From positions 17,478-81,477 of the IMG/VR virus record IMGVR_UViG_3300046501_000558: a stretch of DNA of 64,000 nucleotides; one strand, given 5' to 3'. Shown one piece after another: positions 40,472 to 49,724 of the stretch. The position numbers and the translations under genes were made by a program. Origin of the DNA: a virus. A model generated the notes under the pieces. It saw only the letters and a list, made by a program, of their open reading frames with translations, made no database searches and was not told the origin of the DNA. Position 1 is the first letter of the stretch; every line of letters starts with the position of its first letter.

Positions 40472-41110
40472 ATGTGGGGTTTGATTGCACGAGGATTAGC
40501 GACCGCTGGCGCGAGAGTTGCCGCCCCTGCTGCTGGTGAAGTTGTAGCGACTCAAGGTGGGCGGGTGATTGCTACTGAAGCTGCAAAGGGTATGGCTACG
40601 ATTGTTTTAGCGAAAGAAGTAAGTAAAGACATAACAAAACAACAGCGTTGTAATAAATGCGAGCCTTACCAAAGAGGTAATAAACATGAAATTGAACGCT
40701 CAATGGGCAATGAAATTAATACACAATATCAGTTCAAAATTGCCAACCTATCTAGCTATCCTTTAACGTTTAGAGTGTCCGAACCTTTTTTAAAAACGGG
40801 GAATAAAAAGCCAACTACAAAGGTCCAAGAATGGGTAGTTGGAGGGGTTTCATTTGATGGGTTATGGCCTATGGAATGTATTTTAGTTGAGGCAAAAGGA
40901 AGATATGCCCAATTTTTGGACCCTAAAATGAAAGAGTTCATTACAGATAATGTTTTTAAACTTATGGTTAAAGAAGCTAAGAGCCAAACGGCCGTTGTTT
41001 TGACGCTCAAGGGGGCTAAATTACAATGGTATTTTTATGAAAAAGAAACCAAGGATTATGTAGATGACCTTCTTTTTAATTCGGTTCATACAATTTTTAT
41101 GCCTATGTAA
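40472..41110 (+). CDS. Type VI effector with Tox-REase-5-like nuclease domain
   Basis: 212 aa. Residues 1-50 are Ala/Gly-rich and hydrophobic (RGLATAGARVAAPAAG), the type of leader found in spike-delivered toxins. Two cysteines follow (RCNKCEPY). The C-terminal domain has FDGLWPMECILVEAKGRY near residues 125-145, with Asp, Glu and Lys as in the PD-(D/E)xK Tox-REase-5 fold (E-x-K written EAKG). It should degrade DNA of a neighbouring cell. The preceding gene and the following immunity gene complete a cassette like TseT-TsiT of Pseudomonas. Confidence 0.7.
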   Translation: MWGLIARGLATAGARVAAPAAGEVVATQGGRVIATEAAKGMATIVLAKEVSKDITKQQRCNKCEPYQRGNKHEIERSMGNEINTQYQFKIANLSSYPLTFRVSEPFLKTGNKKPTTKVQEWVVGGVSFDGLWPMECILVEAKGRYAQFLDPKMKEFITDNVFKLMVKEAKSQTAVVLTLKGAKLQWYFYEKETKDYVDDLLFNSVHTIFMPM

Positions 41111-41124
41111 AACAGGAAATTAAA

Positions 41125-41817
41125 ATGAAAAAGTTTTTCGTTAGTACACGTATACCCAAAGCGCTTGGTAATTCATCTTCGGAAATTGAATCCCAATTAA
41201 AAATACTAGACAAAATAGTTAGAGAAATATCTGTCATTGATCCTATTTTTGCTAATTGGTATGTCAATAATTATGATGAGACTGCACCTGAAGCGCCTTT
41301 AGAATATTCGTTCCCTTCAGACCAAGGATTTCAATATCTTTTTGATAAAAAAAGTGCTGACCAATTTGAAAGCTTCTCATTATGGAATGGCTCAGAAGAA
41401 AATAATGATTATGCCAGTATAGATTTGAGTAACCTTGGCCTACTCCTGAAATTTCAGAAAGTCCTATCAGCTGATCAAATTGTTCAAATTTTTGAAGTGC
41501 TTTTAAAATATTTAAAAATTGATTATTTATATGTAAATTATAAATTTTTTAAAGATATTAATGTTTTTGAACATCGTTTACCTACGACCTCAATTTGCTA
41601 TGTCTCTTTAAATGTAGCCGCTGACTATCTCCCACATCTTTATAAAAAAGTAGATGTAGATAATGAAAATAATAAAGGTACAATCTTGGTATTTGATGAA
41701 AATTGGGTTTCTGAAACTGAAGATTTAAAGAAAAAAGTGCAAGAAAATTCTATTGCTCTAATAGAGGTCGGTGCAATTCCTGAAGCTATGATCCCTGATT
41801 CTTTTTATTTAAACTAA
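41125..41817 (+). CDS. Imm52-like immunity protein
   Basis: 230 aa, acidic, 14 bp after the toxin gene. Pattern KFFVSTRIPKALGNSSSEIE at the start and LLLKFQKVLSADQIVQIFEV in the middle resembles Imm52 immunity proteins, partners of Tox-REase-5 toxins. It should bind and neutralise the nuclease in the host. Identification is from cassette order plus general resemblance. Confidence 0.65.
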   Translation: MKKFFVSTRIPKALGNSSSEIESQLKILDKIVREISVIDPIFANWYVNNYDETAPEAPLEYSFPSDQGFQYLFDKKSADQFESFSLWNGSEENNDYASIDLSNLGLLLKFQKVLSADQIVQIFEVLLKYLKIDYLYVNYKFFKDINVFEHRLPTTSICYVSLNVAADYLPHLYKKVDVDNENNKGTILVFDENWVSETEDLKKKVQENSIALIEVGAIPEAMIPDSFYLN

Positions 41818-41868
41818 ATCATTGTAAATTAAGTCTATAATCACTTAAAAATATGCATTGGAATATAT

Positions 41869-42420
41869 ATGCTACTTCAAAATTTACATATTGATGTAAA
41901 AGTAATTGCTTTTGATCAAGCGAGACTAACAACCATTTATTCTTTAAATAAAGATAGTAACGGCGAAATTTTTAATGGTGAAATCAAAGTAGTCGATGCA
42001 GATTTGCAAAGTGAAAGCGCCGTATCTGGTTTGGTTGAATTAACACCTAAGCTTTTAGGGTTAAGTATTATTCCTTTTGATACTCATACAGATGAAGCTT
42101 ATACAAACTTTAAGAATGAATTTAGCAAAGGTCTATTAATAGCTCATAAGCACTCAATTGATGACTTTAAGATTATAGTTTCTCAAGCTGGCTATAACTT
42201 TAAGCTGAATGGAATTGAAAGCACTAAAATTCAAAGATTTAAAGCCGGCGATAAAGTGATGATGGTCGGTAGTCATGAAGCAACTTTTCCGGAAAATGAA
42301 TCTAAAGTTTGGACGTGTCTAAATGATAGTTTCATTGATAAAGGTAAAGACGAGTGTGTTCACTTAGAAGGCTTTAGTGGAGCATATTTTTGTAAATACT
42401 TAGCTTTGGTTAAAAGTTAA
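41869..42420 (+). CDS. Hypothetical protein after the immunity gene
   Basis: 183 aa, mixed alpha/beta with a late SHEATFPENESKVWTC segment. It follows the immunity gene by 51 bp and may be a second, orphan immunity protein or unrelated. No motif recognised. Confidence 0.55.
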   Translation: MLLQNLHIDVKVIAFDQARLTTIYSLNKDSNGEIFNGEIKVVDADLQSESAVSGLVELTPKLLGLSIIPFDTHTDEAYTNFKNEFSKGLLIAHKHSIDDFKIIVSQAGYNFKLNGIESTKIQRFKAGDKVMMVGSHEATFPENESKVWTCLNDSFIDKGKDECVHLEGFSGAYFCKYLALVKS

Positions 42421-42471
42421 TATTTTAGGCACTATTGCAGGCAGCACACGCTTTATTCTTCAAGTACACCA

Positions 42472-42714
42472 ATGATTGATTTAGACGAAAGTCACCCCTT
42501 AACTCCTAAGCAGCTCGAACAGATTGGAAATTAGCTATTTGGTGAGAAATATAAAATAGCTTTGGCCTACTTTTTGAGTGTAGATAGACGGCTTATCAAT
42601 CATTGGTTAGATAGGGATCGGTCGATACCTGCTGGTATAAGAGATGAAATCATTAAGCTTTTAAATCTAAAAATTGAGTATATGGCTAAGCAATTAAAAA
42701 AAGAAAATGAGTAA
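42472..42714 (+). pseudogene. Small HTH-like gene interrupted by an in-frame amber codon
   Basis: An ATG at 42472 opens a frame of 81 codons to TAA at 42712. Codon 21 is TAG (42532-42534). The translation starts MIDLDESHPLTPKQLEQ. After the stop it continues in the same frame with SVDRRLINHWLDRDRSIP and ends EYMAKQLKKENE. The second part looks like a helix-turn-helix regulator found in Acinetobacter. The frame is otherwise intact, so the loss looks recent, or the amber could be suppressed. It lies 118 bp before umuC. Confidence 0.55.
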
Positions 42715-42800
42715 ATTAACGAAAAAATGAACTTTCTTCTTAGACTGAAATACCACTCATCGGCTTAATTTGAAATCTACAAAAACACCCCTTACGATTC

Positions 42801-42825
42801 ACTTGAATATGTTACGTAATCAAGT
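42801..42825 (+). promoter_or_regulatory. UmuDAb-like SOS operator before umuC
   Basis: TTGAATATGTTACGTAATCAA (42803-42823 less one base) has inverted arms, extended to ACTTGA/TCAAGT at 42801-42825. It agrees at about 16 of 21 positions with the Acinetobacter UmuDAb site as I remember it (TTGAAAATGTAAC...TTTTTCAA). It ends 6 bp before the umuC ATG. This predicts induction by DNA damage under the host regulator. Confidence 0.6.
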
Positions 42826-42831
42826 TTTATC

Positions 42832-44127
42832 ATGGAAAAAAAGGTCTTCGCTCTCGCTGATATCAACAACGCATACTGCAGTTGTGAGAGAGTTTTTAAT
42901 CCTAAATTATTGGGTAAGCCTTTGATTATATTGAGTAATAATGATGGATGTGCAATAAGTCGTTCAGATGAGGCCAAAAAAATTGGCATAAAAATGGGGG
43001 TTCCACTCTTCAAATTAAAAGACATTATCAAAGAACATAATGTAATTGTTCATTCGAGTAATTTTCCTGTTTACGCTGAAATGTCTCGCCGTTTTATGAA
43101 TGTGTTAGCCGAATTTGTGGGCGACAAAGAAACAGAAATTTATTCTATTGATGAATGTTTTCTTGATTTAACGACCTTCCAAAATTTATATGATTTAACA
43201 GACTACACAAGAATAATGAAAAACCGAGTCTATCAGTATCTTGGTTTACCTATTTGCATTGGCATTGGCCGTACGAAAACTGAAGCAAAGCTTGCAAATT
43301 TTATTGCGAAAAAAAACAAACATTACAAAGGTATATGCAATCTACTTGATATAGATTTAACTAATCTTGAAGCTATTTACCAAAGTATACCAGTTGATGA
43401 GGTGTGGGGTATTGGCTCTCAACATGCGAAAAAATTGCACGCTATGGGGCTAAATACTGTTTATGACTTAGCTGTGAGTGCTAACCCCCAACATATACAA
43501 CAATTGTTCTCAGTCGTAGTAAAACGTACTGTTTTGGAGTTACAAGGTACTGCATGCATTGAGCTTGAACATACTAAACCTGATCAGAAACAGATTATTT
43601 GTTCCCGTGCATTTGGCCGTCCGGTTATGAACATTGATGATTTAGGTGAAGCGATATCGCTCTATACACAAATCGCAGTGAGAAGGCTTAGAAAACAAGG
43701 TCTACTTTGTGGAGCAATAACAACTTTTGCACATTCAAACCCATTCGACGAAAACGTTAAATTTTTTAGGTCCACGGCGTCGATTGGTATGCCCACACCT
43801 ACTGATAGCGCGATTATTTTGGTAAAAGCTGCAATGCATACGCTACCAAAACTTTTCAAAGATGATATTGCATTCAAAAAATGTGGTGTATTACTTACGG
43901 CGTTAGAGCCCAAGACTGGCTATATTCATGATTTACTTATTGATCTTGATTTCATTGAACAACAAGAAAACATAATGAAAGCTTTTGATAAAATTACCGA
44001 TCGTTTTGGCAAGAAGAAAATCGGAATTGGCAGCTGTGTTTTGCCTGATAGAAACTGGTCAATGAATCAACAATACAAGACTCAAAATTATTTCAGTTTG
44101 GAAGGTCTGCCGCTAATAAACAACTAA
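42832..44127 (+). CDS. umuC: Y-family DNA polymerase, UmuC-like
   Basis: 431 aa, full length for UmuC. Catalytic residues are Asp10 (FALADINNAY) and Asp107-Glu108 (SIDECFLD). The fingers motif LSNNDGCAISRSDEAK follows, and the thumb helix-hairpin-helix is at about 185-215 (VDEVWGIGSQHAKKL). It copies damaged DNA with errors. There is no umuD gene beside it, so it must use a host UmuD. Phage and plasmid umuC raise survival and mutation after damage. Confidence 0.92.
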   Translation: MEKKVFALADINNAYCSCERVFNPKLLGKPLIILSNNDGCAISRSDEAKKIGIKMGVPLFKLKDIIKEHNVIVHSSNFPVYAEMSRRFMNVLAEFVGDKETEIYSIDECFLDLTTFQNLYDLTDYTRIMKNRVYQYLGLPICIGIGRTKTEAKLANFIAKKNKHYKGICNLLDIDLTNLEAIYQSIPVDEVWGIGSQHAKKLHAMGLNTVYDLAVSANPQHIQQLFSVVVKRTVLELQGTACIELEHTKPDQKQIICSRAFGRPVMNIDDLGEAISLYTQIAVRRLRKQGLLCGAITTFAHSNPFDENVKFFRSTASIGMPTPTDSAIILVKAAMHTLPKLFKDDIAFKKCGVLLTALEPKTGYIHDLLIDLDFIEQQENIMKAFDKITDRFGKKKIGIGSCVLPDRNWSMNQQYKTQNYFSLEGLPLINN

Positions 44128-44227
44128 AAAACAGATAGTTAAATGTCATATTTGGTCAATGTAATATATTTTATTCTTAACTATATTGATCAAAAAACAT
44201 CAGCTTAATTTAGTTTTGGATAAACTC

Positions 44228-44611
44228 ATGGGAAAAAACGGTGTACCTTTGGGCCTTATTATTTTTGGTCTATTATCTGTTGCGGTAATATATTCAATTG
44301 CTCAATTTTTTCAAGATTCTTTTACTTTGAGCGATTCAATTGCTTTACTTGTCGGTCTAAAATTTAGCGTTTTTGTAGTACTGATCGGCTTACTTTCAAT
44401 AGGGTTTAACAGTGTTTTTACTGTTCTGTTTACCGTTGCCATTCCTACTTCAATTTTTTGGTATCGACCGATACTGAATGAAAAAGCATTACAAACTTTT
44501 GAAAAAACACTAGAAATGCCTTTCTACGGAACAAATAATGGTCAAATTATAATATCTTTAGTTATCGCATTAGCGTCCTATGGTTTTTGGATATATAAAA
44601 AATCTAAGTGA
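44228..44611 (+). CDS. Four-segment membrane protein, paralogue of 44739
   Basis: 127 aa from the ATG at 44228 with a GGA box; a TTG start at 44186 is possible. Hydrophobic helices lie at about 10-28, 38-60, 62-80 and 108-125. The loop between the third and fourth (FWYRPILNEKAL and MPFYGTNNGQ) aligns with that of the next gene. Function unknown. Confidence 0.55.
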   Translation: MGKNGVPLGLIIFGLLSVAVIYSIAQFFQDSFTLSDSIALLVGLKFSVFVVLIGLLSIGFNSVFTVLFTVAIPTSIFWYRPILNEKALQTFEKTLEMPFYGTNNGQIIISLVIALASYGFWIYKKSK

Positions 44612-44625
44612 GCATAAACAAGTAT

Positions 44626-44656
44626 TAAAAAAGCCCTCATTTTGAGGGCTTTTTTA
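44626..44656 (+). terminator. Terminator after first membrane gene
   Basis: AAAGCCCTCA pairs with TGAGGGCTTT over TTT or less, followed by T-run. Nearly the same hairpin recurs at 45126-45148. Confidence 0.8.
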
Positions 44657-44738
44657 TAAAGTAAAAGTTAATATTAGCCAGTGTATTATATGTTTTTATA
44701 AAGTATATTCCGCCAAAATTACTTTATACCTATTAGAA

Positions 44739-45122
44739 ATGTTAAACGTATCAAATCCAGCAAATATCATCGTTATTACTATTGTTTTACTAATGACATT
44801 AATAAATACAATAACCTTTAATTTTTGGGAATTGATAGGAATCGATATCTATACAAGCCATCAGGTCTTATTTAATACCCTCATTTATGCAGTTGTTACA
44901 GGTCTGTTCAGCTTCAAATTTCGGTATACCGTTAAAGTCCGTACATCCTTAATTCTTTCATTACCTATCTATTTTTTTTGTATACGACCAATCTTAGAAT
45001 ATAAAGAAAATCATTCGATTGGAGTGATTCCTATGTATGTGACACATCAAGGACAAGGATTAATTTTATTGAGTGTTTCTCTGTTGGCTTGTGCTTTGTG
45101 GGTTTATATAGCAGATACATGA
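44739..45122 (+). CDS. Four-segment membrane protein, paralogue of 44228
   Basis: 127 aa. Four hydrophobic helices, with FFCIRPILEYKENHS and PMYVTHQGQG in the same places as YRPILNEK and PFYGTNNGQ in the neighbour. Each gene has its own near-identical terminator, suggesting duplication of a whole gene-terminator unit. Possible envelope protein affecting superinfection; not demonstrated. Confidence 0.55.
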   Translation: MLNVSNPANIIVITIVLLMTLINTITFNFWELIGIDIYTSHQVLFNTLIYAVVTGLFSFKFRYTVKVRTSLILSLPIYFFCIRPILEYKENHSIGVIPMYVTHQGQGLILLSVSLLACALWVYIADT

Positions 45123-45125
45123 ATG

Positions 45126-45148
45126 AAAGCCCTCATTATGAGGGCTTT
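45126..45148. terminator. Bidirectional terminator between convergent genes
   Basis: AAAGCCCTCA (45126-45135) pairs with TGAGGGCTTT (45139-45148). It lies between the membrane gene and the end of the polyvalent-protein gene. Confidence 0.75.
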
Positions 45149-45157
45149 CTTATTAGG

Positions 45158-48100
45158 CTAAAGCTGCTGCATAGCTTCATCTTCAATTAGTTTGGTGATT
45201 AGAGCGCCTAAAGCTACAGGATCAACGGGATGACCTGCCAACTTAATAGCAGCATTGACTGTACTCCAACTAACCTCAGAACTTTTAAAAATAATGGCTG
45301 GTACCATTCTTTCATTACGATCTTTAGCGAGGGTTAAACGTTCAATACCGTGGACTAAAAAGTACTTACTTCCATTTTCAAGTACAACTATAGGATCTTC
45401 GAGAGAAATTCTACTTTCTTGCAATTTTGGGGCTTTGGCCGTGTTCACTTTACTCACCATGACATGTTCATAATGACCGTCTTGCGACCAGCTGTCATAG
45501 ATACCCTTTAACTGCTTATTCTCTTCAGTAATCTGGTTAAGCCATTGGACAAACTCGTCAAAGCTGTACTGTTCAATATTACCCATACCCGAAAAATTTT
45601 CATCATAATGATTTTGGTACAGTAAAGTAGCCTCAGCTTTGCTATTCGCGCCGATAATGACTTTATGTTCATCAAAGTCACCATGTTCATCATTCTGGTG
45701 AACAACAAAAATAGGTCCCGCATAATCCGATTGAGTACCAGGAACAACGAACACATCGACTTCATCACCATCATGGCCTAGAGAGTCTGTAAAGAATCCG
45801 TAGTGAGCTAACATTTTGGTTTCCCAAGTCTCGCCGTCAGCCCCTACCCCTGACCGTACGCTACCCGCAGGATTCTCTATATGAACATGTAATTCATTAA
45901 TTTTTAACTTGCCAGTAGTGTAATCACCACTCTGCAATTGTTGCTCATTTGGCTCTTGTCCTTGATTTAAACTGCTTGTAGCGGCAGATTGGGCAAGAAT
46001 GTCATTAACACCAAGCTGGTCATCGTCAGTGAAGTTATTAGTGCCAGAGCTACCAATACCATCAAGCAATTGAAAATTTTCATTAGAACCTATGACCATT
46101 TCAAAATCAGGATCATGGAATGCATGCGTAAATAATGCATCCATGAATGCTTTATTTTGACTTGCTGTTTCAAGAATTTTTTTCTCTTTAATTACATGAA
46201 AGAGCTGATCGAATGCAGCATTTACAGCTTCACGTTCAACGCCCTGCGGGTACGCAACTTCACCAACACGATTATTGCCCCCTTGTGTTGAGTAAGCTAA
46301 ATAATCATTTTTACGGCCCATAGTAGCCAAACGATCTTGTAAGTATGCAGAAAACGAACGCGCAGCCATTTCAAGTTCTTGGGACCAATATTTGCCCATT
46401 TTGCCTTGATCTAAAAGTAATGCTTTATTATAAAAATCACTATGAGAATCAAAACCCTCTATAGCGATTTGTACACCGCCGTCAGCTGTAAGAGAAACGT
46501 CGCCTTTTATAAAATGGCGAGCAATCAAATATTCACCTAGTTTATGTTGTGCAAAAGAATCAACATAGACTCTCGACTTTGCTTTAAGAGCATCAAACCA
46601 TGCTTTAAATTTTTCAACAACAATACTCAAAGGCTGTTCAAATGGTGCTTCAGGGTCTAAACCCATATCTTTAGCAAATTCTTTACCTGTTGAAGCATAG
46701 TTAGATAAATCAAACTCATCAGCTTCTTTAGATAAATCCTTATATTTATTCTTATGAACAAGTCGATTTTTATGGAAGCGTAAAGCATACGTTAAGTTTT
46801 TGAATGCTTCAGAAAGCTCTTTATCTTCAATCTTTGCGTAGTCACGTGTACCAAAAAAGCCCAACGCACCAACTTTCTGAGTTGATAAGTCATTGATTAA
46901 ATTATCAAGGGCATGGAAATATTCATGGCCTAAGGAACCTCCCCCCTTCATTTTAGTGATATTAATGACTTTGGCGCTTGGTTCATAATGAGCTAAAGCC
47001 CCACTCTTACCACGCGCACCGAAAGCTAAAGCTAAATTTCCGTTTAGACCAAGATTTTTGACATCAATGCCGAGAACGTCGGACATATCAATCATAGCCT
47101 CAGCGGTCGCTTGCATATGAAACTCAGCACTCGACTTATCTTTTAATACCCAATTGCCTGATTGAATACCACGGAAATTACAGAGTTGTTCAAGCTCTTT
47201 TGAAGATCTTACCTGTACAGCTGGGCCGCCAACACGTTCAATGTCTGCAGCTGCTTCAAGTTGAAAACTCGGGGCCTTAGGTTTTTTAGGTTTACCCTCT
47301 TCATCAGTTAATTTTGGCTCTTTATCAAGCCAAGCCCACTCTAAGCCTTTAGATTGTTGATATGTACGAGGTACGCGCCCGGTTCTGGCTTCTTGTAGAG
47401 CAGAGTTACCAGTGTTAAAAATCCAAGAATAAAATTTTTGCCCAAGCTCTGAAATTACCCGTGTTTCCCATTTATCGAAATTCATAACCTCAGCAAAAGC
47501 AGATTTATCGTAATATTTGACTAAGCCTTTAGGATTTTCAATTTCATAGCTAATATCAACAATTATTTTTTGAACTTGTTCATATTTACGGCATTTTTCA
47601 AGACGCTCACGTAGATTTGAAATAGCTAAAACATAGTTTTTACGGCTTTCAGCATTGGTTGGAACAACGGGTTGTTTCGCAACGGCGTCATAAACGCGTT
47701 TAATCAAATAAGCGACTTCAGAAGGCATTCCATCATCACGTAATTGGCTCCAATCAACCACACCAAACACATTTTTTTTGTTGATTAGTGCTTGAGCTAG
47801 ACGATCGTCTTTATTGAGTTCATCCCAATCAATATCACTAATAACAATGTTTCGGCCTTCTTTTTTCGCTACATCAAAAGTTTGGGTTAAGAATTTACGA
47901 GCACCAGCAATCACGGCGGTATCTTTCCAACGGTAATTTTCCGATGTTGTTACACTCGATAGGCCATCACCTTCATCAATAATATTTGGTTCAGCATCAG
48001 GCTCTTCCGAAGAAATTACACCATCAAGCAAAACTGTAATTTCATTAACTCGACGAGAAATTTTTACCTTTTCAAGAGGCGATAATTCACCTTCTTTCAA

Positions 48101-48160
48101 CTGAGCAACTAATTGGATACTTTCACGGGAAAGTTTGATTTTTTCTAACATCGTCAACAT
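45158..48160 (-). CDS. Polyvalent protein: zincin/LPD1-like and pyrophosphatase-like domains
   Basis: 1000 aa multidomain protein. Residues 1-60 are helical. Around 405-420 is GHEYFHALDN, an HExxH metalloprotease (zincin) motif. Around 600-640 is ELEMAARSFSAYLQDRL followed by NDYLAYST, as in LPD1 large polyvalent-protein domains. Residues about 755-860 hold HIENPAGSVRSG and GHDGDEVDVFVVPG, like the inorganic-pyrophosphatase-related domain of polyvalent proteins, with the Asp-rich metal site. The C-terminal 100 residues may be another module. Polyvalent proteins are carried by phages and conjugative elements and delivered with DNA to fend off host defence. It follows the 48172 gene by 11 bp. 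Confidence 0.7.
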   Translation of the reverse strand: MLTMLEKIKLSRESIQLVAQLKEGELSPLEKVKISRRVNEITVLLDGVISSEEPDAEPNIIDEGDGLSSVTTSENYRWKDTAVIAGARKFLTQTFDVAKKEGRNIVISDIDWDELNKDDRLAQALINKKNVFGVVDWSQLRDDGMPSEVAYLIKRVYDAVAKQPVVPTNAESRKNYVLAISNLRERLEKCRKYEQVQKIIVDISYEIENPKGLVKYYDKSAFAEVMNFDKWETRVISELGQKFYSWIFNTGNSALQEARTGRVPRTYQQSKGLEWAWLDKEPKLTDEEGKPKKPKAPSFQLEAAADIERVGGPAVQVRSSKELEQLCNFRGIQSGNWVLKDKSSAEFHMQATAEAMIDMSDVLGIDVKNLGLNGNLALAFGARGKSGALAHYEPSAKVINITKMKGGGSLGHEYFHALDNLINDLSTQKVGALGFFGTRDYAKIEDKELSEAFKNLTYALRFHKNRLVHKNKYKDLSKEADEFDLSNYASTGKEFAKDMGLDPEAPFEQPLSIVVEKFKAWFDALKAKSRVYVDSFAQHKLGEYLIARHFIKGDVSLTADGGVQIAIEGFDSHSDFYNKALLLDQGKMGKYWSQELEMAARSFSAYLQDRLATMGRKNDYLAYSTQGGNNRVGEVAYPQGVEREAVNAAFDQLFHVIKEKKILETASQNKAFMDALFTHAFHDPDFEMVIGSNENFQLLDGIGSSGTNNFTDDDQLGVNDILAQSAATSSLNQGQEPNEQQLQSGDYTTGKLKINELHVHIENPAGSVRSGVGADGETWETKMLAHYGFFTDSLGHDGDEVDVFVVPGTQSDYAGPIFVVHQNDEHGDFDEHKVIIGANSKAEATLLYQNHYDENFSGMGNIEQYSFDEFVQWLNQITEENKQLKGIYDSWSQDGHYEHVMVSKVNTAKAPKLQESRISLEDPIVVLENGSKYFLVHGIERLTLAKDRNERMVPAIIFKSSEVSWSTVNAAIKLAGHPVDPVALGALITKLIEDEAMQQL

Positions 48161-48171
48161 TTTACTTTCCC

Positions 48172-49656
48172 TTATTTTGAAGCGTTTTCAATAGCAAACT
48201 GCGCGTATGCTTCAGCGGCTTGGTTAAATAGATCTGTTAAGTCTTCGCTTAATCGCTCCCCAATTTCTTCAAGTTTTGCACCTGTTTCGTCATCGGCAAG
48301 GTTTACTGAGCCATCAATAACACCCGTTAAGAATTCCTGATCTGGATTAACGTCAGGCTTAGGCTCTTCAGGTACAACAACCGGATCTATTGAAGGGGTG
48401 CTTTCATCAATTGTTGGATCCCCTTCAGTATTATCGACGGGTTCAGCTTCTTGCTGATTTGGTTCATTACCTTCATCGGGTAAAACACCAGGTAAACCCT
48501 CTTCAGCTTCACCGTTTTCTACGGCCAGTGTGTTTTCAAACTTTTCTTGTTGTTGCTGAGCATGCTCATCAATTAACTTTTGTTGGTCGGCAATTTGTTG
48601 ATCTAACGAAGCCAAAGTATCTTGTGCAGTAGTTAAGGCTTCGTTTGCATTATCAAATTCTTGCTGAATACGTAATTTTTCGGCTTGTGCGCGGATATAG
48701 CGAGGATGAGTACTTACAAGTAATTTCATCATGCGCTGAGCAATCAAATTGAATTTCTTAGAGTCTACGGCGCGAGGTTGTAGAGCAGCTGTAACATCAC
48801 GGCGGTTTAACATCCATTTCCATGATGTGAGAACATCATCTTGTGAAAGTTTGGATGGTGTAGAGTCGGGATTATTGAGAATTACAGTAATTGTTTGAGT
48901 GTCAGACATCGTAAATACTGCAGCTACGTTTGCGACCCCTAAGCGCTTAAAAGGCTTTAGTTTGGTAACTTCTTCAACATAAAAAGTTTTGTCACTTATG
49001 GCTTGCAGCTGCTTCGCAATTTTATCAATTACTTTGTCAAATTCACGATATTGAATCACCATGGCGTCATGAATAGCCACTTCACATTGCTCATCAATCA
49101 AGATTTCGGCAATCTGTTTCGGTGTCACCGAGTCAAATAATTCTGCATGGGCATCATTTTGCACAATATCAAACATGAACTGAGCAAAATTACCGCCGTG
49201 TGATTTGATAGAGCACTCATCCCAAATGGGTTGCTCTTTGCAGATCCGGTGATTGAAATGCTCGGCATCATCTTTCAATAAGTACTGAGTGTTAGACGGG
49301 ATCTGTGCGCTATCAAGAAAGCGCTTCATACCGATATCTGTCAATGATTGAGAGCTGTGTAAACTCCCATTCATTAACGGCAATAAATAGCGCTTTACAA
49401 GCCGTTGGGCTTGATCTTCACTTACAGCACCAGCTACGGCAACTTGATCAGTACGATCAGCATTAACAACATTGAATACTGACCAGTTTGAAGATCCAGC
49501 ACTATCGCAAAGAATTGCTGGAATCTGTCTAGATTGGCCTTGTAGGTGCCCGATATTTGCAATGCAATGATCATTTTGCATTGTGCCATCGGGCATTTTT
49601 AAATTGCGCTCATCACCTGTTTGATAAAGGGCATTAAAAAGGGCATTTTTTGACAT
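48172..49656 (-). CDS. Phage protein with N-terminal polyvalent/DarA-like domain and coiled coil
   Basis: 494 aa. The N-terminal 300 residues are globular. Residues about 325-375 form a Gln-rich coiled coil (LASLDQQIADQQKLIDE). An acidic Pro/Glu linker spans about 385-440, then a short helix. The start could be related to the DarA N-terminal domain of phage P1, which is packaged with DNA and protects from restriction; this is a guess. It heads an operon with the 1000-aa protein and carries a late-promoter-like box. Confidence 0.5.
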   Translation of the reverse strand: MSKNALFNALYQTGDERNLKMPDGTMQNDHCIANIGHLQGQSRQIPAILCDSAGSSNWSVFNVVNADRTDQVAVAGAVSEDQAQRLVKRYLLPLMNGSLHSSQSLTDIGMKRFLDSAQIPSNTQYLLKDDAEHFNHRICKEQPIWDECSIKSHGGNFAQFMFDIVQNDAHAELFDSVTPKQIAEILIDEQCEVAIHDAMVIQYREFDKVIDKIAKQLQAISDKTFYVEEVTKLKPFKRLGVANVAAVFTMSDTQTITVILNNPDSTPSKLSQDDVLTSWKWMLNRRDVTAALQPRAVDSKKFNLIAQRMMKLLVSTHPRYIRAQAEKLRIQQEFDNANEALTTAQDTLASLDQQIADQQKLIDEHAQQQQEKFENTLAVENGEAEEGLPGVLPDEGNEPNQQEAEPVDNTEGDPTIDESTPSIDPVVVPEEPKPDVNPDQEFLTGVIDGSVNLADDETGAKLEEIGERLSEDLTDLFNQAAEAYAQFAIENASK

Positions 49657-49696
49657 CAGTTTCGCCTTATGAGTGTTTAACTCATTGTCGCTGATG

Positions 49697-49724
49697 TAAA
49701 TTTTGCCCTTTCTGCGTTATTCCA
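49697..49724 (-). promoter_or_regulatory. Late-promoter-like TGGAAT element
   Basis: TTTAGCTTGGAAT with the box at 49719-49724 is followed by AACGCAGAAAGGGC and AAAATTT. The box overlaps the end of the upstream gene and lies 63 bp before the start at 49656. Confidence 0.45.
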
